Positions 5,074-10,781 of a stretch of 10,781 nucleotides of DNA are shown piece by piece. Location: positions 1-10,781 of the forward strand of contig JAPUJX010000220.1 of assembly GCA_027295975.1 (NCBI GenBank), written 5' to 3'. Numbering within the stretch: position 1 is the stretch's first letter; the number at the start of each line of letters is the position of its first letter. The notes under the pieces were generated by a model. It had not been told where the DNA came from and ran no database searches. It saw nothing but the letters and a program-made list of their open reading frames with translations. The translations under genes and the position numbers were made by a program. The DNA is from Gammaproteobacteria bacterium. Lineage in GTDB: Bacteria > Pseudomonadota > Gammaproteobacteria > Pseudomonadales > Azotimanducaceae.

Positions 5074-7806
5074 ATGGTAACGAAAAAAATCCGAGAAACG
5101 GAGCCTGAAACAGAGGTTCCATTGCTGCTTGTCGATGGTTCGTCATACCTGTTTCGCGCTTATTTTGCGTTGCCGGAGCTCAAAACCACGGACGGTACCC
5201 CAACCGGCGCGATCCGGGGGGTTATCAGCATGTTGCGTAAGCTCGCAAAAGATTTTGCCGGCAGCCCCATCGCGGTCGTGTTCGACGCCCCTGGTAAAAC
5301 GTTTCGCGATGACCTGTTTGCCCAGTACAAAGCGAATCGACCGCCAATGCCCAACGATCTGCGTGAGCAGATCCAGCCCATTCACGACATCATTCGAGCC
5401 ATGGGTCTGCCGTTGCTCGCGGTTTCAGGCGTTGAGGCGGACGACGTCATTGGTACCCTCGCCACCGAAGCCACCAGAACGAAACGACGAACCATCATCT
5501 CGACGGGCGACAAGGACATGGCGCAACTCGTTTCGGATGATGTGACGCTCGTGAACACAATGAACGACACAACGATGGATCGTGAGGGGGTGGTTGCGAA
5601 GTTCGGTGTCGTGCCTGAGTTGATCATCGACTACCTGGCCCTGATGGGGGACTCCGCGGACAACATCCCCGGGGTACCGAAGGTAGGACCAAAAACCGCC
5701 GCTAAATGGCTCAACGAATACGGTAGCCTCGATGAAGTAATCGCCAACGCCGGGCTGATAAAAGGTAAGGTCGGAGAGAATCTACGCGCAACGCTGGATC
5801 AGCTACCGCTGTCACGCGAACTCACCACAATTAGATGTGATGTGCCGTTGGAGGTCGGCATCGAGGATCTCGAGACGCCACCGCCGGATGTTGGCGAATT
5901 GAAAAACCTGTATACCAGGTTCGAATTCAAAACCTGGATGGAGGAGGTGGAAGGATCGGGCGAGGGTGCGGGCGAGACGGGGAAAACCACCGTCGCCGAG
6001 CGTAACTATCACTGCGTGGACAATAGTGCCGATCTTGCCAAATGGGTGCGGCGTCTGGCATCCGCCGAGTTGATTGCCCTCGATACGAAAACGACCAGCA
6101 ACGATTACATGAACGCCGAACTCGTCGGGTTTTCATTTTGCGCAAAGCCCGGGGAGGCATTTTATGTGCCGGTGGGGCACAACTATGTCGGCGCGCCTGC
6201 CCAGCTTACGGCGATTGAGGTACTCGAGGCGCTCAAGGGGCTCCTCGAGGATCCCCGTGTCGTCAAGGTTGGGCAGAACATCAAATACGATATGAGCGTG
6301 CTGGCGTTATATGGCATCGAACTCAAAGGGATTGGCTACGACACGATGCTGGAATCCTACGTGTTGAACAGCGTCGGTAGTCGCCACGACACCGAGGCGC
6401 TCGCCGAGAAGTACCTCGATCAGAAAACGACACGTTATGAGTCCATTGCCGGGAAAGGCGCCAAACAACTGACCTTCAACGAGATTCCAGTCGACCAGGC
6501 CGCGGAATTCGCGGCGGAACAAGCGGATCTCACGCTCCAGTTGCATCAGAAATTGTGGTCCGAACTCGCCAGGGAGAAAAACCTCGTTTCGGTTTTTGAG
6601 GACATCGAGCTGCCACTGGTGGCCGTGCTGTCGCGCATGGAGAGACAGGGAACTCTGGTGGATGGCGGGTTGCTCGAGGCGCAGAGCCGACAGCTCGATG
6701 GCCGGATGCGCGAGCTGATAAGGCAGGCGTGGACCCTCGCGGGTGAGGAATTCAACCTGGACTCCACCAAACAACTTCAATCGATCCTCTACGAGAAGCT
6801 CGAACTACCGGTACTCAAGAAGACGCCCAAAGGCAAACCTTCCACGGCCGAACCGGTGTTGCAGGATCTGGCGGTAGATTTCGAGCTGCCGCGCACCATT
6901 ATCGAATACCGCAGCCTCGCAAAACTCAAATCCACTTATACCGACAAGTTGCCGTTGGAGATCAACCGGAAAACGGGACGGATCCATACATCCTATCGAC
7001 AGGCGGTTGCGGCTACCGGTCGGTTGTCCTCCTCGGATCCGAACCTGCAGAACATTCCGATCCGCTCCGAAGAGGGACGGCGAATCCGCCAGGCGTTCGT
7101 CGCGCCATCGGGGGACAAGCTGGTGGCCGCGGATTATTCGCAAATCGAGCTGCGAATCATGGCCCACCTCTCGGACGACGCCGGGTTACTCGCGGCGTTC
7201 GCGGCCGGAGTGGACATCCATAAGGCGACCGCCGCGGAGGTTTTCGGTTGCTCCCTTGACGAGGTGTCGAGCGAGCAACGCAGGAACGCCAAGGCGATTA
7301 ATTTCGGGTTGATTTACGGTATGTCGGCATTCGGTCTTGGCCGCCAACTTCACATATCCCGGGCGGTAGCGCAGGGGTACATAGATCGTTACTTCGAGCG
7401 CTATCCCGGGGTCCGTACCTACATGGAGGCAACCCGCGCGATCGCTCACGATCAGGGTTATGTGGAGACGGTGTTCGGGAGAAGGTTGTATCTTCCGGAG
7501 ATCAACGCCCGTCACATGCAACGACGTCAGGCGGCGGAGCGCGCCGCCATCAATGCGCCGATGCAGGGTACGGCGGCGGACGTGATCAAACGCGCGATGC
7601 TGGCCGTGGACGCCTGGCTGACCGAGAGTTCAATAAATGCCCGCATGATCATGCAGGTTCACGACGAACTCGTGTTCGAGGTGGCGGAGGATCAGGTGGC
7701 CGAATTGTCCACCACGGTCGCCAGCCTCATGGAAGGGGCGGCCGAACTGACCGTACCCCTCACCGTGGATGTGGGCGTCGGTGATAACTGGGACGAAGCC
7801 CACTAG
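5074..7806 (+). CDS. polA: DNA polymerase I, with a degenerate 3'-5' proofreading site
   Basis: PolA removes RNA primers and fills gaps in replication and excision repair. This 910-residue protein (E. coli: 928) has all three domains. The 5' nuclease (about 15-290) keeps its acidic residues: Asp21, Asp71, Glu121, Asp123/124, Asp146, Asp148, Asp193 and Asp196. A Gly/Glu-rich linker (291-305) follows. The polymerase (about 510-910) keeps motif A Asp687 in DYSQIELR, Lys740, Phe744 and Tyr748 in motif B, and His863-Asp864-Glu865 in motif C. The 3'-5' exonuclease domain (about 310-500) is full length. However, Lys339 replaces E. coli Glu357, Gln483 replaces Asp501, and Phe479 replaces Tyr497. Only Asp337 and Asp406 survive. 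Proofreading is therefore probably lost. The ATG at 5074 is preferred over one at 4993 because AAGGA lies at 5057-5061 and family sequence begins soon after. The stop is shared with convergent engB in a 4-bp CTAG overlap. Confidence 0.97.
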   Translation: MVTKKIRETEPETEVPLLLVDGSSYLFRAYFALPELKTTDGTPTGAIRGVISMLRKLAKDFAGSPIAVVFDAPGKTFRDDLFAQYKANRPPMPNDLREQIQPIHDIIRAMGLPLLAVSGVEADDVIGTLATEATRTKRRTIISTGDKDMAQLVSDDVTLVNTMNDTTMDREGVVAKFGVVPELIIDYLALMGDSADNIPGVPKVGPKTAAKWLNEYGSLDEVIANAGLIKGKVGENLRATLDQLPLSRELTTIRCDVPLEVGIEDLETPPPDVGELKNLYTRFEFKTWMEEVEGSGEGAGETGKTTVAERNYHCVDNSADLAKWVRRLASAELIALDTKTTSNDYMNAELVGFSFCAKPGEAFYVPVGHNYVGAPAQLTAIEVLEALKGLLEDPRVVKVGQNIKYDMSVLALYGIELKGIGYDTMLESYVLNSVGSRHDTEALAEKYLDQKTTRYESIAGKGAKQLTFNEIPVDQAAEFAAEQADLTLQLHQKLWSELAREKNLVSVFEDIELPLVAVLSRMERQGTLVDGGLLEAQSRQLDGRMRELIRQAWTLAGEEFNLDSTKQLQSILYEKLELPVLKKTPKGKPSTAEPVLQDLAVDFELPRTIIEYRSLAKLKSTYTDKLPLEINRKTGRIHTSYRQAVAATGRLSSSDPNLQNIPIRSEEGRRIRQAFVAPSGDKLVAADYSQIELRIMAHLSDDAGLLAAFAAGVDIHKATAAEVFGCSLDEVSSEQRRNAKAINFGLIYGMSAFGLGRQLHISRAVAQGYIDRYFERYPGVRTYMEATRAIAHDQGYVETVFGRRLYLPEINARHMQRRQAAERAAINAPMQGTAADVIKRAMLAVDAWLTESSINARMIMQVHDELVFEVAEDQVAELSTTVASLMEGAAELTVPLTVDVGVGDNWDEAH

Positions 7807-8444
7807 CGTTTTCGGGACCGGGGCCCCTTGAGCCACGCGGAGATGATTGCCAGGGCTTCCGTATGACCCAGCCCGGAGAAAGCCGAAAAACACATCACGT
7901 TGACCTGGGGAAAACAGGCTACCGTTTTCCTGACGCCTTGCAGCGCCTTCATCCGTGCCCCCTGTTTCAGCTTGTCAGCCTTGTTTAGGAGGAGTAACAG
8001 GGGTAGTTGCGACTCCGCGCTCCAGCCGATGAGTTCGGTGTCATAGGGTTGCTGGGGATGGCGAATATCCGTAACGAGCACGACGGCGGCGAGAATGTCG
8101 CGGTATGACAGGTATTCGTTTACCGCACTCTGCCATCTCTGCTGAGCTTCCCGGCCGGCCCTCGCGTACCCGTAGCCGGGTAGATCCACCACGCGACCAC
8201 CCTCCTTCACGTCAAAAAAATTCAGCAGTTGCGTACGCCCGGGGGTTTTGCTGACCTTGGCAGTACGTCGATTACCGGTCAGGCGATTGAGAACGCTGGA
8301 TTTACCCGAGTTGGAGCGCCCCGCAAAAGCGACCTCGGGGCCGGTTGGCTGCGGGCATTTCGCGAGGGAAGGCGCACTCGTGAGGAAGGAGACCTGTAAT
8401 CGCGCCGGCGCGGTTCTGTTGTCGTGGGTGGAGGGTTTACTCAT
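7803..8444 (-). CDS. engB: Ribosome biogenesis GTP-binding protein EngB (YihA/YsxC)
   Basis: This small GTPase of the TrmE-Era-EngA-EngB-Septin group is needed for late assembly of the 50S ribosomal subunit. The 213-residue length is normal. The nucleotide-binding motifs are complete: G1 GRSNSGKSS (42-50), G2 TPGRT (67-71), G3 DLPGYGYA (87-94), G4 NKAD (154-157) and G5 SA (187-188). G4 reads NKAD where many members have TKAD, and this is the canonical GTPase form. The N-terminal VSFLTSAP is also typical. The basic tail ends in GPRSRKR. It converges on polA, and the palindrome CTAG at 7803-7806 gives each gene its TAG. That leaves no room for a terminator or for an RNA such as the Spot 42 gene that separates polA from engB in E. 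coli. The start ATG at 8444 has no strong ribosome site, but the protein begins in family-typical fashion. Confidence 0.96.
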   Translation of the reverse strand: MSKPSTHDNRTAPARLQVSFLTSAPSLAKCPQPTGPEVAFAGRSNSGKSSVLNRLTGNRRTAKVSKTPGRTQLLNFFDVKEGGRVVDLPGYGYARAGREAQQRWQSAVNEYLSYRDILAAVVLVTDIRHPQQPYDTELIGWSAESQLPLLLLLNKADKLKQGARMKALQGVRKTVACFPQVNVMCFSAFSGLGHTEALAIISAWLKGPRSRKR

Positions 8445-8488
8445 GATCTGTTCTGCGCGACCGGCCTACGACTCCGGGATAGTTGGGT

Positions 8489-8494
8489 TATAAT
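8489..8494 (+). promoter_or_regulatory. Candidate -10 box of the cytochrome c4 promoter
   Basis: A perfect TATAAT lies at 8489-8494 in the 94-bp divergent gap between engB and the cytochrome gene, about 45 bp before the chosen start. The matching -35 region (around 8466-8471, CTACGA) is poor, so activator help or a weak promoter is possible. The core TTATAA is symmetric, but I see no -35 for the opposite direction. Confidence 0.5.
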
Positions 8495-8525
8495 CCGCGC
8501 CCTCAAAACCGGGGGTGGGTAGTTT

Positions 8526-8530
8526 AAAGG
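8526..8530 (+). promoter_or_regulatory. Ribosome binding site that decides the cytochrome c4 start
   Basis: AAAGG ends 8 bp before the GTG at 8539. An in-frame GTG at 8515 lies upstream of this site and has only a G-run before it. The 8539 start also gives a compact signal peptide beginning MVQIRFLILI, so the later GTG is preferred. Confidence 0.6.
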
Positions 8531-8538
8531 TTTTCGCC

Positions 8539-9159
8539 GTGGTACAAATTCGTTTTCTCATATTGATAGCAACGCTCATCCATGCCACGGTCGGGTTCGC
8601 CGCGGGAGATCCCGAAGCAGGGAAGGCACAGTCCATCGTGTGTGCCGCCTGCCACGGTCAGGACGGTGCAAGCGGCATCGATCCGAGTTATCCAAACCTG
8701 GCCGGTCAGAACGAACGTTATCTTTTTCGCCAACTGCAGATGATTCAATCCAATCAGCGGGCAATTTTGCTGATGACGGGTCAGCTCATCGGCAAGAGCG
8801 ACCAGGACCTCCAGGATCTGGCCGCCTATTACGCCTCGCTGCCCGGCAAAATCGGCCAAGCCGAGGGAGACAACAGATCCATCGCCACCAGCGAGAGCAT
8901 CTATCGCAGCGGAATTCTCAGGAAAGGCGTGGCCGCGTGCACGTCTTGTCATTCGCCAACGGGCGGGGGCAACAGTCTGGCCGGTTTCCCCAGCTTGAGC
9001 GGTCAATCCAGTCGCTACACGGCGGCTCAGCTCACCGCTTATCGTGAAGGGGTGCGTGCCACCGACGAGGTTTATGGGGGCATGATGCGCGATGTGGCGG
9101 AAGGGCTCACCGACACTGAGATTCTTGCCCTCGCAGACTATTTGCAAGGTTTGCACTAA
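8539..9159 (+). CDS. Dihaem cytochrome c4 precursor (class I cytochrome c)
   Basis: This is a periplasmic electron carrier with two class I cytochrome c domains. It is expected to pass electrons to terminal oxidases, plausibly including the one matured by the genes at the left of the window. With the GTG at 8539 the protein has 206 residues. A signal peptide (1-21) ends VGFA before AGDPEAGKA. The first haem site is CAACH (35-39) and the second CTSCH (134-138). Likely methionine sixth ligands are Met79 in AILLMTGQL and Met182 or Met183 in YGGMMRD. Each domain ends in the usual helix, DLQDLAAYYASL and DTEILALADYL. The two halves are recognisably similar, reflecting the internal duplication of c4 cytochromes. 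The Pseudomonas counterpart sits between engB and dsbA in the same way, as I recall. A separate c5-type gene sometimes found there is absent. Confidence 0.92.
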   Translation: MVQIRFLILIATLIHATVGFAAGDPEAGKAQSIVCAACHGQDGASGIDPSYPNLAGQNERYLFRQLQMIQSNQRAILLMTGQLIGKSDQDLQDLAAYYASLPGKIGQAEGDNRSIATSESIYRSGILRKGVAACTSCHSPTGGGNSLAGFPSLSGQSSRYTAAQLTAYREGVRATDEVYGGMMRDVAEGLTDTEILALADYLQGLH

Positions 9160-9259
9160 GCAACGTCGCTGCGGTCCAAGAGGGGGCGTTTGCGTGCGCG
9201 CCGACATTAATCCGGCAGTTGGTCGAAGGGTTGGACCGATCCGTTTATTTGAGGTCACT

Positions 9260-9925
9260 ATGAAGTCAATTCGTTATGCGCTGTTGTTTCTGCTTGTCAC
9301 CTTGTCTGCCGAGGCGGCGGAATTTCAGGAAGGTGTTCACTACCAGCGACTGCCGGTCCCGGTGGATACTCAAGACGCAAGCAAGGTGGAGGTGGTGGAG
9401 CTGTTTTCATACGCCTGCATACATTGCAAGAATTTCGATCCGATGTTGGAAAGCTGGCGCGCCGAACAAGCCGATGATGTGTTGTTTCGCCGCGTTCCCG
9501 CGATCTTCGATAAAACGTGGGAGTTCCTTGCCCAGGCGTTTTACACCGCGCAAGTACTCAACATTGGCGACGAGGTACATCAACCCATTTTCCGTGCATT
9601 ACACGACCGGGGGGTGAACCTGGTGAATCCCTCGTTGATGGCGGCGCTGTTTCAGGAAGTGGGCGGGGTCGCTCCCGATGAGTTCACCTCCGTTTTCAAC
9701 TCCTTCAGCGTGCGCAGCCGGGTACAACAAGCCGACGCACACGGCCGTGCCTATCGGGTGACCGGAGTGCCGATGTTGATCGTAGATGGCGTGTACCGAA
9801 TTGACGGTAAAATGGCCGGTAGTAACACCAACATGCTGAAAATCGTGGATTTTCTGGTTGCCGAACGCCGCGGCTCCGGCCGGAGAGACGACCCGGCTGC
9901 AATAAGCGCGGCAAAGACGGAGTAA
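9260..9925 (+). CDS. dsbA: Thiol:disulfide interchange protein DsbA, CIHC active site
   Basis: DsbA introduces disulfide bonds into exported proteins in the periplasm. The 221-residue precursor starts with a signal peptide (1-19 or 1-20, MKSIRYALLFLLVTLSAEA). The mature protein has a thioredoxin fold with an inserted helical domain. The active site is Cys53-Ile-His-Cys56 within ELFSYACIHCKNF, where the best-known members have CPHC. The cis-proline loop is TGVPMLIV (Pro171). GAGG at 9251-9254 precedes the ATG at 9260 by 5 bp, which fixes the start. Longer in-frame starts upstream would overlap the cytochrome gene. The 100-bp gap after cytochrome c4 shows no clear terminator or promoter, so read-through is possible. 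The C-terminus ends in a short charged, low-complexity tail (about 203-221). The downstream EEP gene begins 10 bp after the stop. A DsbL- or DsbA2-like role is possible because of the altered dipeptide. Confidence 0.92.
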   Translation: MKSIRYALLFLLVTLSAEAAEFQEGVHYQRLPVPVDTQDASKVEVVELFSYACIHCKNFDPMLESWRAEQADDVLFRRVPAIFDKTWEFLAQAFYTAQVLNIGDEVHQPIFRALHDRGVNLVNPSLMAALFQEVGGVAPDEFTSVFNSFSVRSRVQQADAHGRAYRVTGVPMLIVDGVYRIDGKMAGSNTNMLKIVDFLVAERRGSGRRDDPAAISAAKTE

Positions 9926-9935
9926 GCGCCCAGAA

Positions 9936-10781
9936 ATGCCAGATAGTCCACAATTCAAAACTCCCGGACGGGCTAAACTCAGAGCAAGATCCAGGGAACC
10001 ACTTGCCATGCCCGCTTGGTCGCGTAGGGCGGATGGCCGCTGCAAAGCGGTGTCAGCCGCTGTCAACATTCATTCGATACACCAGGAGCGGCAAAACGTC
10101 CTGGAACCCCTGCGGTTTCTGACGTTTAACATCCAGGTTGGCATCAAGACCACGGGTTATGGTCAGTACTTCACCAAAGGCTGGAAACACGTGCTTCCCC
10201 ATGGCGGCCACAACCAGAATTTGCGTCGCATCGCGGATCTGGTTGCCGACTACGACCTGGTTGCGTTACAGGAAATCGACGGAGGTAGCATTCGCAGCGG
10301 TTTCGTCAATCAGGTTGAATATATCGCCGATCGTGCCCAGTTTCCGTATTGGTACACACAATTGAACCGCGATCTTGGGGTTTTTGCCCAGCACGGGAAT
10401 GGCCTGCTGTCCAGAATCGCGCCGATCGAGATGGAAGACCACAAGTTACCCGGCGCTATTCCGGGCCGGGGGGCTATTGTGGTCCGTCTACCCTGGGCGG
10501 GCGAACGGCTGCTGTTGGTGCTTTTGCACCTCTCCCTGGGAGACCGCTCGCGGCATATGCAGTTGGAGTATGTCCGTGGGCTGATTCAAAATGACGAGTA
10601 CGTGGTTGTCATGGGCGACATGAACAGTCACCTCTCGGAGCTGTTGTTCAACTCGCCGCTTGCTGACACCAATTTGATGCCAGCCGAGCAGGTTGATCCT
10701 ACTTATCCCGCCTGGCGCCCTGACCTGGCGCTGGATCATGTGCTCGTATCACCGGGGCTCAACATTCGCGAATACGAAGTG
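9936..10781 (+). CDS. Endonuclease/exonuclease/phosphatase (EEP) family protein, 3'-truncated
   Basis: The frame is open to the right edge, with 282 residues visible. It belongs to the Mg-dependent EEP superfamily, whose members cleave phosphodiester or phosphomonoester bonds. The actual substrate is unknown. Visible motifs in order are the first Asn in LTFNIQVG (Asn65), the metal-binding Glu113 in ALQEIDGGS, NGLLSR, LHLSLGDRSR, the catalytic MGDMNSH (Asp228, Asn230) and LDHVLVSPG (Asp267-His268). The final SDHLP-type motif should lie just past the edge. No signal peptide is apparent. The ATG at 9936 is 10 bp after dsbA, favouring one transcript. An ATG at 10008, with AGGGA about 10 bp upstream, is a real alternative, because residues 1-55 look basic and poorly conserved. 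An equivalent gene follows dsbA in Pseudomonas as I recall it. Confidence 0.88.
   Translation, partial: MPDSPQFKTPGRAKLRARSREPLAMPAWSRRADGRCKAVSAAVNIHSIHQERQNVLEPLRFLTFNIQVGIKTTGYGQYFTKGWKHVLPHGGHNQNLRRIADLVADYDLVALQEIDGGSIRSGFVNQVEYIADRAQFPYWYTQLNRDLGVFAQHGNGLLSRIAPIEMEDHKLPGAIPGRGAIVVRLPWAGERLLLVLLHLSLGDRSRHMQLEYVRGLIQNDEYVVVMGDMNSHLSELLFNSPLADTNLMPAEQVDPTYPAWRPDLALDHVLVSPGLNIREYEV

Noticed and set aside
6307..6780. 157-codon - strand frame inside polA
   Set aside because: It lies wholly within conserved PolA coding sequence and its translation looks like a complementary-strand artefact.
7807..7830. Spot 42 (spf) small RNA expected between polA and engB
   Set aside because: The two genes overlap here and leave no intergenic space, so no such RNA is at this site.
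9092..9259. Longer DsbA start at 9092 within the cytochrome c4 gene
   Set aside because: It would overlap the cytochrome C-terminus, and the ATG at 9260 has a good ribosome site and a proper signal peptide right after it.
9160..9259. Possible terminator or small RNA between cytochrome c4 and dsbA
   Set aside because: Only a 4-bp GGTC/GACC stem could be drawn and there is no following T-run. A TTGGTC/TTTATT promoter pair needs a 19-bp spacer and is too weak to call.

Overview
The window looks like chromosomal DNA from a gammaproteobacterium outside the enterics, moderately GC-rich and densely coded. The evidence is gene content and order. From memory, the right two thirds (thrB, a DUF2782 gene, polA, engB, a cytochrome c4, dsbA and an endonuclease/exonuclease/phosphatase gene) follow the order known in Pseudomonas. 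The PolA, EngB and EEP-family sequences also read like gammaproteobacterial members. I see no phage, insertion sequence, CRISPR array, tRNA or rRNA. No stretch over 300 bases lacks a gene.

Layout. Bases 1-1319 hold what looks like the tail of a cytochrome c oxidase assembly operon on the + strand: the C-terminal part of haem O synthase (cyoE/ctaB), then a Sco/SenC copper chaperone. Only 23 bp later comes a two-gene ergothioneine pathway, egtB (TTG start) and egtD, overlapping by 11 bp. EgtD runs tail-to-tail into thrB (homoserine kinase, - strand) with an 18-bp overlap. Upstream of thrB on the - strand is a small exported DUF2782 protein. The 57-bp gap between its stop and thrB holds three imperfect 17-bp tandem repeats. 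These create a chain of three mini-ORFs joined by TAATG/ATGA stop-start overlaps. Head-to-head with DUF2782 is polA (5074-7806), which converges on engB with a 4-bp CTAG overlap that supplies both stop codons. A divergent gap with a good -10 box then leads into cytochrome c4, dsbA and a 3'-truncated EEP-family gene, all on the + strand.

How the genes fit together. Haem O synthase and Sco mature the haem and CuA centres of a terminal oxidase. Cytochrome c4 could feed electrons to such an oxidase. DsbA makes disulfides in the periplasm. EgtD trimethylates histidine and EgtB adds sulfur, giving ergothioneine after a lyase step not encoded here. PolA and EngB are housekeeping genes for DNA repair/replication and ribosome assembly.

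Most notable observations: (1) PolA has an intact polymerase and 5' nuclease, but the 3'-5' proofreading site has lost two of four catalytic carboxylates (Glu to Lys, Asp to Gln) and the helper Tyr (to Phe). It is probably proofreading-deficient. (2) The repeat-built mini-ORF relay in front of thrB encodes short peptides rich in Ile and Thr. I found no clear candidate for a wholly new multi-gene system.
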